Source: an uncultured Dehalococcoidia bacterium
GTDB lineage: Bacteria > Chloroflexota > Dehalococcoidia > Lucifugimonadales > JADFKI01
Assembly: GCA_958295865.1 (NCBI GenBank)
Contig: CATQHF010000004.1
Coordinates: forward strand, 372,001 to 436,000
Length of the DNA: 64,000 nucleotides
Reading direction: 5' to 3'
Made by a program: the position numbers and the translations under genes. The notes beneath the pieces were generated by a model that was not told the origin of the DNA, ran no database searches, and saw only the letters and a program-made list of their open reading frames with translations. Position 1 is the first letter of the stretch, and every line of letters starts with the position of its first letter. Positions 1 to 9,011 of this stretch are shown here, in pieces.

Positions 1-2640
1 CAATTCGATCTGCCCCCAGAGCGTATCCTGCCCGTCTAGCAGTTCGGCGATGGCGGCGGCGTCCGAGCGACCTCTATCGCGCCGGTGCATGTCCACGACC
101 AGATGATCGCGCGCGCGCGTCGCCGCCACATACAGCAGGCGCACATGCTCGTAGTCGTCCATCGCCTTTGCCCGTTCGACTTGCCTCTCATAGCCCGCCG
201 TCCCAAATCTGTTTTGGGCGCTGCCGACGCCGACCTCTACGCCGTCGTCGAAGATGACGCTCTCGGCGCGTGGGTTGCGATTGGTGTTCAGGCCGGTCAG
301 GATGACGACGGGGAACTCCAGCCCCTTGGACGCATGGACGGTCATGATACGCACGGCGTCCTCATCGGACTCAGGCACGGGCGCTTCGGTAACGCGCGCG
401 CCCTCGTCCGCTTGCCGCTGCATCCATTCTAGGAAGGCGCGCAGCGAGTTGCCGCCCGCCGCCGCAAACGCCCGCGCCTGCTCCACCAGAAAGCGGTAGC
501 GCCGCCACTGTTCGCGCGCGCGCGGCTGCGCCATCGCCGCCTCCATCAGCAGCCGCTCACGGATGAAGCCGTCTATCAACGGCGCGAGGGCAGTCCACAG
601 GCGTTCATGGTGGGCGGTTCGCAGCGTGGACAGCGCCTTGACGACAGGGGCTTCGCTGCCGATTGCCTCGTCGTCCCGCCCTTCCTTCCGCGAGGGAAGG
701 GGCAAGAGATAGTTGAATCTGCCGCCCGCCTGACGGAATTGCAGCAGCTCAATATCGGTGCAGGCGAATGCGGGCGAGCGCAGCGCGGCGACTATCGCCA
801 CCTCGTCCGTCGGATCGTCTATCGCGCGCAGGCAGTTCATCAGATCGCGCACCTCTTGCGTGTCGAAGAAGAGCGATGCGCCCTCCAATCGGTAGGGGAC
901 GCCCGCATCGTCGAGCGCCTGCTCCAGCGCGCGAAGTCCGGTGCGCGTGGGTATGAGGATGCAGATGTCGGAGTAGTTGGCGCGCCTGAATCGCTCAGCG
1001 CCGTCAGCCGCCGTTGCCTCATTATCGAGCGTCTGCCATTGCTCGCCCTGAATCTGCAATAGCAAAGTCGCAATGTCGGCGGCTTGCTCACGGCGCACGG
1101 CGTTTGCGTCGCCCTCGACCACGCCGCCCAGCGCCCATACTCGCCCCTTGGCGTCATCGCCGGTCGCAGCCGCGCGGTGGTGCGCGATAGGGGTGTATTC
1201 TGCCTGTTCAGCGCCGCCCTGCGCCATCCACTCGCCAAAGAGCGCGTTCACCCAATCCACGACGGGGCGCTGGGAGCGGAAGTTCCGTACCAGATGCAGC
1301 GTCTTGCCGCCCATGCGCTCGCGCAGCCGTTCCATCTGGCGCACATCGGCGCGGCGGAAGCGATATATGGACTGCTTGGGATCGCCGACTACGAACAGCT
1401 TCCCCTGCTTGGGGGTTATGTCGCTCCAATCTTTGGGCCTGGCGGCATCCCCATGAGCGTTTTGCGCTGTGTCTTCCGCGAGAAACATGGCAATCTCAGC
1501 CTGAATGAGATCGGTGTCCTGCGCTTCGTCTATGAGCAGATGTGAGAAGCGGCGGCGGAAGTGGTCTCGCGCGTCCAGGTTGTCGCGCAGCATCTCCTTC
1601 GCCCATACAAGCAGGTCGTGGAACTCGGCGCGCCCCTGCCGCTTGCGCTCTTCCGCGTAGTCGAGCACGAATGCCTTGAGCGCTTGCAGCAGTCCCAGCA
1701 ATGCGGTGGAGCGCGCCTGTGTCAAGGCTTCGTTGACTTCGGCATCCAACTCTTGCAGCAGCGCTTTCAGATGCCTGCATGCGTTCTCGCCGGACTCGGC
1801 GTCAACATCCCAATCGGATTGACGCCCCCCTCTTTGTCTTAACGGCAGGATGCGGGACAGCATGCGGTAAGCGGCAGGCGAATCGGCATCCTGCGTCCTC
1901 AGCTGCCGTATGGAGATTAGCTTGGCTTGCGTGTGCGCGTACAGCTTATCGTCGTCGCCAAGCCTGGAGTATTCGCACAGCCTGTCAAGCTTATCGGCGA
2001 CATTCAACAGGGTTTGCGAGACGGGGGATTGCGGCGCGGCATCATGCACGGGCGCGTCGAAGCGCGCATCGGCGAGCAGGTCGTAGTTTCCGTGAAACTT
2101 GACGGCAATCGCGCGCAGATTGGCGACGGTCATGCCGAGCGAGAACGCCATTGCGAGCGGTGGTTGCAGCGCGGCATCGTCGAACGCGGCGTCAATCCAG
2201 CGCGCCCATGCTTCCTCGAAGGCAAGGTCGCTTGCTATGGCGTCCAGCGTCTCGAACGCGGGCGGCAGTCCGGCTTCTAGCGGGCGTTCCCGCAAGAGCG
2301 CGCCGGCGAAGCTGTGCAATGTCTGGATGCTGGCGAGGTCGAGTTGCTCGACCCCCTGCTCGCAGCGGTGGCGGCGTTCTTCATCGTAGTCGGTATTGCT
2401 GGCAGCGAGTTCCAGTTCCTCGCGGATGCGGTCGCGCAGTTCGGCGGCGGCGGCCTCCGTGAAGGTGATTGCCGCCAGCCTGTCGAGCGTGGTCGCGCCG
2501 CTCGACACCAGTTCGACCACGCGCCTGACGAGGCTGGTGGTCTTGCCGGTGCCCGCGCCCGCCTCTACGAACAGCGTTTCATCCAGCGTCCGCTCTATCG
2601 TTTCGCGCGCATCGGCATCCTGAAATCTGAGGTCTGCCAT
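1..2640 (-). CDS. addA: AddA/UvrD-family DNA helicase (3' end beyond the window)
   Basis: The frame is open from an ATG at 2640 down to base 1, giving 880 residues, so the gene is cut by the window edge. It is a superfamily 1 UvrD-type helicase. Visible motifs are Walker A VEAGAGTGKTT (about residues 21-32), Walker B LLIDEAQDTDLIQ (about 365-380), VGDPKQSIYRFRRAD (about 415-430), an NFRS motif near 450, and motif VI YVAATRARDHLVVD (about 830-845). Full AddA proteins are about 1,200 residues and end in a RecB-like nuclease domain, which would lie outside. The start is 3 bases after the addB stop, so the two are one operon and should form the heterodimeric AddAB helicase-nuclease for double-strand-break end resection. 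Residues about 640-660 contain LLPLPSRKEGRDDEAIGS, encoded by a palindromic repeat-like stretch (see findings). Confidence 0.93.
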   Translation of the reverse strand, partial: MADLRFQDADARETIERTLDETLFVEAGAGTGKTTSLVRRVVELVSSGATTLDRLAAITFTEAAAAELRDRIREELELAASNTDYDEERRHRCEQGVEQLDLASIQTLHSFAGALLRERPLEAGLPPAFETLDAIASDLAFEEAWARWIDAAFDDAALQPPLAMAFSLGMTVANLRAIAVKFHGNYDLLADARFDAPVHDAAPQSPVSQTLLNVADKLDRLCEYSRLGDDDKLYAHTQAKLISIRQLRTQDADSPAAYRMLSRILPLRQRGGRQSDWDVDAESGENACRHLKALLQELDAEVNEALTQARSTALLGLLQALKAFVLDYAEERKRQGRAEFHDLLVWAKEMLRDNLDARDHFRRRFSHLLIDEAQDTDLIQAEIAMFLAEDTAQNAHGDAARPKDWSDITPKQGKLFVVGDPKQSIYRFRRADVRQMERLRERMGGKTLHLVRNFRSQRPVVDWVNALFGEWMAQGGAEQAEYTPIAHHRAAATGDDAKGRVWALGGVVEGDANAVRREQAADIATLLLQIQGEQWQTLDNEATAADGAERFRRANYSDICILIPTRTGLRALEQALDDAGVPYRLEGASLFFDTQEVRDLMNCLRAIDDPTDEVAIVAALRSPAFACTDIELLQFRQAGGRFNYLLPLPSRKEGRDDEAIGSEAPVVKALSTLRTAHHERLWTALAPLIDGFIRERLLMEAAMAQPRAREQWRRYRFLVEQARAFAAAGGNSLRAFLEWMQRQADEGARVTEAPVPESDEDAVRIMTVHASKGLEFPVVILTGLNTNRNPRAESVIFDDGVEVGVGSAQNRFGTAGYERQVERAKAMDDYEHVRLLYVAATRARDHLVVDMHRRDRGRSDAAAIAELLDGQDTLWGQIEL

Positions 2641-2643
2641 CGC

Positions 2644-5600
2644 TCACTCCGATTGATTCAGATTTACATAGTCGGCGAGTTGGGGAGCGCCGCTTTTGCG
2701 CCGCCATTGCACATCGCGCTGTGATGGGCAGAGCGTCTTGAAGTCGCACCAGCCGCAGTTCTCGAAGCCGTATCTGCCTATCGGGCCCGGGTTCGCGGGG
2801 AACAGCCCGTCGCGGATGCCGTCGACTATGGTGGATATGCCTAGGTCGAAGCGTTCCCTCACATTATTATCGGTGATGCCGATGGGCTGCTCGGGCAGCA
2901 GTCGGAAGCCGCCGCGCCCCGTTACGAACCAGTACGCGGCGCTCACATTCGCGTCGCCGCCGAATTCCTGCTGCGCCGCCAGCGAGTAGATTGCCAGTTG
3001 CAGACGCTGTCCTCGGTCGATGGGGTCGTCCTTCAGCTTCGTATATCCGTAGTTGCTGCCCGTCTTGTAGTCGAGCACAAGCACGCGCTTGCGGTCGGCA
3101 TCGGCGTCTATGCGGTCGATCATCCCGCGAAATGCAACTTGCGTGCCATCGGGCAATTCGTGGCGCGCAGCCTGCCAGCCGTCCGCGCCTTGCCTGCCGA
3201 ATGTGGCTTCCACGCTCAAGGGCGATACGCCGTGCCTGCGCCGCATATCCGTGTCGGCGTCCAAGAACGCCTCCAAGTCTATACGCATCTCATCCTTCGC
3301 AATCTGCCACATCAGCGCCTTGCCCACGACGCCGCGAACTTCGGCGTCGGCAAAGGCTTTGTCAGCGATATGGCGCAGCCTGCTGCGATGGTCGGCGCTC
3401 CATGCCGCGCCACCCTGCGGCAGAGCGCCGTTCTTGCGCGCATCCTTGACGAAATCTTCGAGGATGCGGTGTATCAGCAAACCCTTTTCAAGCGGCGTGA
3501 TGGTGTAGATGTCCTCCGGGCGCTCCTCTGCGCTGATCCGCAATATGCTGCCCAGAAAGTAGCTGAAAGGGCACTTTGCCCAGCGTTCCAAGCTCGTGGG
3601 GGACAGCGCCCTATTGCCAAGACTTTCGGCGATGCCCGCGTCCGCGACCGCCACGCCGAGATTGCCGTCCCACTCGGTAAATCTGTCGCCCTGTCTTGCG
3701 TCGGTGAGGCGCAGGGATGCGGCGAACACGCCCTCATGAGTCAAGGCGTGCTGCGCGATGCCGCGCCCTGAAGCCTGCCAGCCGCGCAGCTGCTCCATAT
3801 TCAAGTCGTGCGCGTCGGCGTGCGTGATGCTCCGCGCCGTATCCAGTGAACGCTCCATGGATAGAATCTTCGTGAGCCACGACCTATCCGTGTCCTTGAA
3901 CTTCTCCAAGTCGGAAGTGAATAGGGGGCGGTTTTCCAGTTTCGACGCCTGTTCCAGCAGCCAGCGCGAGGGGAAGTTGCCGCGCTGTCCGGCGGGGTCG
4001 GCGACGGGATACGAGAGCGTATGCTCCGGCGCGGTGGCGAGCGCGGCAAGATAGTCGTAGCGTTCATCCGCCTTGCGCTGCTGTCGCAAGGGCAATCCAG
4101 ACGCCGCGCCGCCTGCGCGCTCACGCTCGCGGTCGGGTATGAGCGGGTCATCGGGGACGGCGGGCGGCATCGCGCCCTCAATCATACCGACAATATGCAC
4201 CACATCGAAGCTCATCGCGGCGGCGATGCGAACAGGCGCGACGAATACGCCGTGTCCAACCGAACCCACATGCCCAACAGAGGCTTGCAGCGCCTCGTTC
4301 AGCGCGCGCCGGAACATGTCATAGGTGGCGTTACGCTGAATCTCCGCAGCCGACTTGAGCTCGTCCAGAATGTCCAGAATCCTGACATACGCACGCTGTT
4401 CACCAGGGGGCAGGTCTTCGATGGCAAGGTAGAGTTCGAGCAGGGCGGACGCCCAATCCGAGTACGCGCTCCAGTCGCCCGTATCGGGCGGCGCGGTATG
4501 CGCGGCGAGGCTACGCACGAAGCGCAGCAATCCACGCGCGGCAATGGCTTCCGAGCGCATGCGGTATGCTCGCGCGCCGGTGCGTTCGTCCTGTTTCAGC
4601 CCCTCGTCAGCGCCCTGCTCCATGTTGGCGGCGAACTGTTCCAGTCGTTCCCGCCATTGCGCTATGCCGCGCACGACGCCCGCGCGCCTTGATATGGCGT
4701 CCCACAGGCTGGCGCTGAACTCCGACGCCTTTATGCCCGGCGGATTCAGTGGGCAGCCGGTAAGCCACGCCATCACCGCATCGCGCGCGAACTCGCCTTC
4801 CGACAGGCTCAGCAAGCCGGTGAGCGTTCTGCCTACGGCGGTGTCGGCGAGCGATGAGGTGTTGGGTCCCGCGACGGGTATGCCCGCAAGCGTCAACTCC
4901 TCGCGGATGAGCGTGCCATAGGGCGCGTTCTTGCGGTAGAGCGCCGCCATGCGATGGAAGGGCGTTCCCGCCTCCGCGCGCCGCACGATGCGCCGTATCA
5001 CCCAGCGCACTTCTTGATGCGCGTCCGGGGCTATCAGCAGGTGCGGGCTTCCGTCAGCAGTATCTTTATCAACCTCTTCATCCCCTTCCAATATCTCCTT
5101 GCGATGGGGAGAAGATGGCAAGGGCGTCCCTTCCGCCTTGGGGGGAAGGCTATGATGGGGGTATAGCTCGTTGGCAAGCGCTCTTGTGGACTCGTCGGCG
5201 TCAGCATCGCCCGTAAGCCCCAGCAGCATGGCGCACCGCTCCGCCTCGGTGAGCGCCTTGGCAAGAAGGCGCTGCGCCGGGGTTAGACCGCGCACACGAA
5301 AGAATACGATGAAGCCCAAGTCTTGCAGCCCATGGGCGCTGCCATCGCGCACGGCGGCGGCGGCGGCTTCGGCTAGGTCTTCGGCGTCGTAGAAGTCGCG
5401 CGTGCGCTCGCGGTATTTGCGATAGAGCGCGACCGTCTCGGCGCGCAGCCCGGACTGTTCGGATAGCCGCTCCAGCGCGTCATCGGTGGCGTGGCGCAAC
5501 TGTCGGAAAGTATGCCGCAGGCTCAGGTGCGTCGCCGGATGGTCGCGCAGCGGCTCCAGCGTTCCCGTCGCCTCAGACGCCACGGCGCGCACGACGGCGC

Positions 5601-5883
5601 TGGTGAATATGGGCGTCAGCGGGCGCTTGCCCCGCGCGGCGAGCGAGGGCGCGCCCAGCAGTTCCGCAAGCCTGTCGAATACCATGAACTGCATGTTGGC
5701 GAAGCCGGAGCGTCCAAGTTCGTGTCGCAGCGACAGCAGCGCGTAGTTGCTGGGCGCGACTACCGTAACGGGGCGCAGCGCATCGTCCCGTTGCAGCCGA
5801 CGGACGAACGCGAGCAGTTCATCGGCGTCAGTCGGCGCAAGGCGGCTAATTCGCGGGACAGCGTTTTCTTCGATGCTATCCAT
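2644..5883 (-). CDS. addB: AddB-like helicase/PD-(D/E)XK exonuclease subunit
   Basis: 1,079 residues. The N-terminal UvrD-like region starts VTVVAPSNYALLSLRHEL and shows no intact Walker A, so it is probably a non-ATPase partner. The C-terminal nuclease domain has FRGMIDRID and VLVLDYKTGSN, the D...DYK pattern of RecB/AddB nucleases. A cysteine in WAKCPFSYFL (near residue 780) plus C1043, C1046 and C1052 in the ENCGWCDFKTLC segment match the four-cysteine 4Fe-4S staple of AddB. It follows hom by 18 bases and precedes addA by 3, so co-transcription is likely. Residues about 241-281, between NELY and APDAHQEVRWVI, are a low-complexity proline/charged stretch (PLPSSPHRKEILEGDEE) unlike the rest. 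It looks repeat-derived. ATG start preceded by a GGAG site. Confidence 0.9.
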   Translation of the reverse strand: MDSIEENAVPRISRLAPTDADELLAFVRRLQRDDALRPVTVVAPSNYALLSLRHELGRSGFANMQFMVFDRLAELLGAPSLAARGKRPLTPIFTSAVVRAVASEATGTLEPLRDHPATHLSLRHTFRQLRHATDDALERLSEQSGLRAETVALYRKYRERTRDFYDAEDLAEAAAAAVRDGSAHGLQDLGFIVFFRVRGLTPAQRLLAKALTEAERCAMLLGLTGDADADESTRALANELYPHHSLPPKAEGTPLPSSPHRKEILEGDEEVDKDTADGSPHLLIAPDAHQEVRWVIRRIVRRAEAGTPFHRMAALYRKNAPYGTLIREELTLAGIPVAGPNTSSLADTAVGRTLTGLLSLSEGEFARDAVMAWLTGCPLNPPGIKASEFSASLWDAISRRAGVVRGIAQWRERLEQFAANMEQGADEGLKQDERTGARAYRMRSEAIAARGLLRFVRSLAAHTAPPDTGDWSAYSDWASALLELYLAIEDLPPGEQRAYVRILDILDELKSAAEIQRNATYDMFRRALNEALQASVGHVGSVGHGVFVAPVRIAAAMSFDVVHIVGMIEGAMPPAVPDDPLIPDRERERAGGAASGLPLRQQRKADERYDYLAALATAPEHTLSYPVADPAGQRGNFPSRWLLEQASKLENRPLFTSDLEKFKDTDRSWLTKILSMERSLDTARSITHADAHDLNMEQLRGWQASGRGIAQHALTHEGVFAASLRLTDARQGDRFTEWDGNLGVAVADAGIAESLGNRALSPTSLERWAKCPFSYFLGSILRISAEERPEDIYTITPLEKGLLIHRILEDFVKDARKNGALPQGGAAWSADHRSRLRHIADKAFADAEVRGVVGKALMWQIAKDEMRIDLEAFLDADTDMRRRHGVSPLSVEATFGRQGADGWQAARHELPDGTQVAFRGMIDRIDADADRKRVLVLDYKTGSNYGYTKLKDDPIDRGQRLQLAIYSLAAQQEFGGDANVSAAYWFVTGRGGFRLLPEQPIGITDNNVRERFDLGISTIVDGIRDGLFPANPGPIGRYGFENCGWCDFKTLCPSQRDVQWRRKSGAPQLADYVNLNQSE

Positions 5884-5901
5884 GATGTGCTTCTCCGTTT
5901 T

Positions 5902-7200
5902 CTAGTCCCACTCTTCGACGCGGATGAGGCTGCCGATTTCGTTGACGACTTCAAGCCTGCCGATGGCTTGCAGGGCGGACTGAACGGATGCTTCTTTGGC
6001 GCGGTGCGTCATGAGCACTATCTCGGCGCGGCGCGCCGCGTCGTCGGTCTCTTTCTGTATCGCGGATGCGATGCTGATGTCCAGGTCGCCTAGCACCTTC
6101 AGGATTTGCGCGAAAACGCCGGGGCGCTCCGCGACATTCAGGCGCATGTAATACTTCGTTTCGAGCGCGCTGATGGGGCTTATGCTCACATCGTCGGAGA
6201 GCGAGGGCGGGGGTGGCGGGGGGGCGCCGCCAACGACATCGCGCGCTATGTTCACGACATCGGCGAGGACTGCGCTGGTGGTGGGCAGGTCGCCCGCGCC
6301 GCGCCCGTGAAAGAGCACGCGACCGGCGAGGTCGGTCTGCACCTCTATGGCGTTCAGCACGCCGTCCACCTTCGCCAGCATCACATCGGAGCGCACCATC
6401 GCCGGATGCACGCGCGCATGCACCGCGCCATCGGTCTTGCTTGCTATGGCAAGCAGCTTGATGGCGTAGCCCAGCTCGCTGGCGTAGCGGAAGTCCTGCG
6501 CCGTCAGATGCGTTATGCCCTCGCTGTACACATCCGCATCGCTGACACGCGCGCGGAACGCCAGCGTGGAGAGGATAGCCAGCTTATATGCCGCGTCTAT
6601 GCCTTCGACATCGTTGGTCGGGTCGGATTCGGCGTAGCCCAGCTCTTGCGCCGCAGACAGCGCGACGCCGAAGTCCTGCCCTTCCTGCGCCATCTTGGTC
6701 AGGATGTAGTTCGTCGTGCCGTTGATGATGCCGTTGATGCTGATGACATCGTTCGTTACCAGATCGCGCAGCAGAGGCGCGATGATGGGCGTGCCGCCTG
6801 CGACGCTCGCCTCGAACAGCACCTGTACGCCTTGCTCGCGCGCATGCGTAAGGATTTCCGCGCCATGCTTTGCCATGACCTCTTTGTTCGCGGTAACGAC
6901 ATGCTTGCCGAGCGATATGCTCTTCATGATGTAGTCTAGCGCGGGCTGCTCGCCGCCCATGACCTCTATGACGATGTCCACATCGGGGTTGTCGAGGATG
7001 TCGTCGGCGTTGGCGGTGAGCATGCCGTCGCACAATCCAACAGCGCGCGGCTTGTTCACATCGCGCACCAGCACGCGCTTAAGAGACAGCGGCGCGCCTA
7101 TCAGTTTCGCCAGCCGCTCTTCCTTGTCAAAGAGGACATCCACCACGCCGCCGCCGACCACACCCATTCCCATCAGTCCTATGCCTATGGATTGTTTCAT
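5902..7200 (-). CDS. hom: homoserine dehydrogenase
   Basis: 432 residues. Catalyses NAD(P)H-dependent reduction of aspartate semialdehyde to homoserine in the threonine/methionine/isoleucine pathway (cytosolic). The N-terminal Rossmann fold shows IGIGLMGMGVVGGGVV. The catalytic domain contains ANKEVMAKHG, NGTTNYIL, the family signature NDVEGIDAAYKLAILS and GAGDLPTTSAVLADV. The C-terminal ACT domain (about residues 350-430, RLNVAERPGVFAQILKVL) suggests allosteric feedback control. I choose the ATG at 7200 because the protein then begins MKQSIGIGLMG and has an AGAAAGAAGAG purine-rich site upstream. An ATG-initiated extension to 7251 is possible but less likely. A short proline run (APPPPPPSLS) links the catalytic and ACT domains. 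The downstream neighbour is addB. Confidence 0.97.
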   Translation of the reverse strand: MKQSIGIGLMGMGVVGGGVVDVLFDKEERLAKLIGAPLSLKRVLVRDVNKPRAVGLCDGMLTANADDILDNPDVDIVIEVMGGEQPALDYIMKSISLGKHVVTANKEVMAKHGAEILTHAREQGVQVLFEASVAGGTPIIAPLLRDLVTNDVISINGIINGTTNYILTKMAQEGQDFGVALSAAQELGYAESDPTNDVEGIDAAYKLAILSTLAFRARVSDADVYSEGITHLTAQDFRYASELGYAIKLLAIASKTDGAVHARVHPAMVRSDVMLAKVDGVLNAIEVQTDLAGRVLFHGRGAGDLPTTSAVLADVVNIARDVVGGAPPPPPPSLSDDVSISPISALETKYYMRLNVAERPGVFAQILKVLGDLDISIASAIQKETDDAARRAEIVLMTHRAKEASVQSALQAIGRLEVVNEIGSLIRVEEWD

Positions 7201-7262
7201 CACATGCTCTTCTTTCTTAACCATGAGTTTGTCATTTAGTTGGCGCTGCAAAAAGCCAGTAG

Positions 7263-7823
7263 TCAGTCGGCGAAGATGTCGGCGATGGGCATCTGCCAGC
7301 CGGGGACGACATCGCCGCCGTCGAGCGTGTCTTCTATCGTCAGCGTTACGGCATCCGTCGGCGAACGGTGCGCTTTCACGCTGCGGTTGCGCGGATTGAC
7401 CACAACGACCATGCGCGTACCCGCCGCGAGCCAGTCGGCGACTTTTTCATCGACTTCGGTGTATCGGTCGTTTGGCGAGATTACCTCGACTGCCAAGTCG
7501 GGGGCTTCGGGCCAGTATGCGGTAGTTCTGCCTATTGATTCGACGCGCTCACGCCGGACGAAGGCGACATCGGGCGCGCGCACATGGTCGGGATCGCGTT
7601 CTATCCAGAAACCCGGCTCCGCGGTGTACACTTTGCCCAGGTTATTCGCCTTGACATGCGTAACCAAGCTCCCAACTATGTCAGCGGCTATCCAGCCGTG
7701 CTCGCCGCCTGCGGGAGGCATCTTTCTCAATTCCCCTCTCACGAGTTCGTAACGATAGCCGTCGTCCGGCATCGTCATCAGTTCTTCGGCTGTCGTCATG
7801 CGCCGAGTTGTAATCGTTGCCAT
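7263..7823 (-). CDS. Uma2-family (DUF820) PD-(D/E)XK protein
   Basis: 186 residues, the plain form of the family without a coiled-coil tail. It begins with a helical segment (MTTAEELMTMPDDGYRYELVRGEL). The predicted nuclease core follows, with RAPDVAFVRRERV, DLAVEVISPNDRYTEVDEKVADWLAAGTRMVVVVNP. The D...E-x-V...K pattern is that of Uma2 proteins, which are abundant in cyanobacteria and Chloroflexota; their biological role is not settled. It lies between hom and a terminal-inverted-repeat element, on the same strand as both neighbouring genes. A GGGAGGTCTGAA stretch precedes the ATG. It is one of five Uma2 genes in the window, and the most divergent. Confidence 0.9.
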   Translation of the reverse strand: MATITTRRMTTAEELMTMPDDGYRYELVRGELRKMPPAGGEHGWIAADIVGSLVTHVKANNLGKVYTAEPGFWIERDPDHVRAPDVAFVRRERVESIGRTTAYWPEAPDLAVEVISPNDRYTEVDEKVADWLAAGTRMVVVVNPRNRSVKAHRSPTDAVTLTIEDTLDGGDVVPGWQMPIADIFAD

Positions 7824-7881
7824 TTCAGACCTCCCAGGGCGGGTTGTCCGTATTGCGATTAGTCAATCAGGTCTCTACCTC

Positions 7882-7985
7882 TGAGAAAATTGCATTAGTA
7901 CAGTTTAGCCGTCGATGGACAAGCATTTTCACCCCCATCCTAACCTTCCCCCTTGATGGGGGAAGGGACTAATGCAATTTTCTCA
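7882..7985. repeat. family-1 repeat element with 17-bp terminal inverted repeats
   Basis: 104 bp. The ends are perfect inverted copies: TGAGAAAATTGCATTAG at 7882 and CTAATGCAATTTTCTCA ending at 7985. The interior has a hairpin core CCTTCCCCCttgatGGGGGAAGG. Related elements lie at 33185-33304, 36690-36927 and 42245-42404. It has no coding capacity and looks like a miniature inverted-repeat element. It fills the gap between thiD and the Uma2 gene. Confidence 0.85.
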
Positions 7986-7991
7986 TCCATG

Positions 7992-8789
7992 TCATTCCCG
8001 GTCAGCCCCCAGCATATAGAAGTGGTTCAGGGGGCCATGCCCCGCGCCGATGGGCGTGGCGGCGCGCATGGCGTTGGTCACATACGCCTTGGCGCTGGCG
8101 ACGGCAGCGCGCAGGTCAGCGCCCTTGGCGAGATTGGCGGCGATGGTGGATGCCAGCGTGCAGCCTGTGCCGTGATTGCTCGTGGTGTCGATGCGCCGCT
8201 CGGTGAACTCGGCGAACTCGCTGCCGTCGTATAGCACGTCGGTGGCTGGGCCGTCGAGGTGGCCTCCCTTGACAAGCACGGCGCGCGCGCCGGTCGATTC
8301 GGCGAGGGAGCGGGCGGCGCGGCGCATGTCGTCCGGCGTCTCGACCGCGCTGCCCGTAAGCACGGCGGCTTCGCGCGTGTTCGGCGTAACCAGCGTGGCG
8401 AGCGGCATTAGCGCGCCGCGTATGGCATCCACCGCATCGTCCTCGAGCAGCCTTGCGCCGCTGCTCGTTACCATCACCGGATCGACGACGAGCGCGGCGA
8501 TGCCGTGTTCCGCGACCTTCCGCGCCACCATATCGATGATGGCGGCGTTGGGCAGCATCCCCGTCTTGACCGCATCCACGCCTATGTCTTCTATGATGGC
8601 GTCAATCTGGCTTGCCACTAGAGTCGGCGGCAGCGCCAGCACATCGGCAACGCGCACGGTGTTCTGCGCCGTAATCGCGGTGATGGCGGATGTGCCATGC
8701 ACGCCGTTCGCGGCGAACGCCTTCAGGTCGGCTTGTATCCCCGCTCCGCCGCCGGAATCGGAGCCTGCTATGGTCATAACTCTTTTCAC
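7992..8789 (-). CDS. thiD: hydroxymethylpyrimidine/phosphomethylpyrimidine kinase
   Basis: 265 residues from the GTG at 8789, chosen because GGAG lies 9 bases upstream and the protein then starts [15 protein letters not shown] as in the family. An ATG at 8819 would add ten residues. ThiD phosphorylates HMP and HMP-P to HMP-PP for thiamine synthesis in the cytosol. Motifs seen are [18 protein letters not shown] (substrate/nucleotide site), [29 protein letters not shown] and the anion hole [17 protein letters not shown]. No other thi genes are nearby. The window has two TPP-dependent enzymes that would use the cofactor. The stop lies 6 bases from the repeat element. Confidence 0.96.
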   Translation of the reverse strand: MKRVMTIAGSDSGGGAGIQADLKAFAANGVHGTSAITAITAQNTVRVADVLALPPTLVASQIDAIIEDIGVDAVKTGMLPNAAIIDMVARKVAEHGIAALVVDPVMVTSSGARLLEDDAVDAIRGALMPLATLVTPNTREAAVLTGSAVETPDDMRRAARSLAESTGARAVLVKGGHLDGPATDVLYDGSEFAEFTERRIDTTSNHGTGCTLASTIAANLAKGADLRAAVASAKAYVTNAMRAATPIGAGHGPLNHFYMLGADRE

Positions 8790-8939
8790 GACTGTTTTCT
8801 CCGTAACGAATCCAAACAAAGAATGGACATGGTATAAAGGGTATATCGGATATTTTACCCCATGTCCGCCCTATTTATCCCCTCTGTTCACAAATGTTCC
8901 CAGAGTTTCCTGCATTGTCATGGGGAAAAGCAGTTCGCA

Positions 8940-8967
8940 TTGACTTTCAGAAAATCGGGCGTATATT
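8940..8967 (+). promoter_or_regulatory. putative sigma-70 type promoter for the GMC/GS operon
   Basis: TTGACT (8940-8945) and TATATT (8962-8967) are separated by 16 bp, in the 190-bp gap between the divergent thiD gene and the GMC oxidoreductase gene. Seen by eye only; the transcription start is not known. Confidence 0.5.
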
Positions 8968-9011
8968 AACGACAACAATGACGGCAGTCTAGCAGAAGGA
9001 GGAGAAGAGTC

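Noticed and set aside
1-600. Plus-strand frames at the left edge
   Set aside because: They are antisense to the addA helicase frame, which runs uninterrupted through the edge with motif VI (VAATRARDHL).
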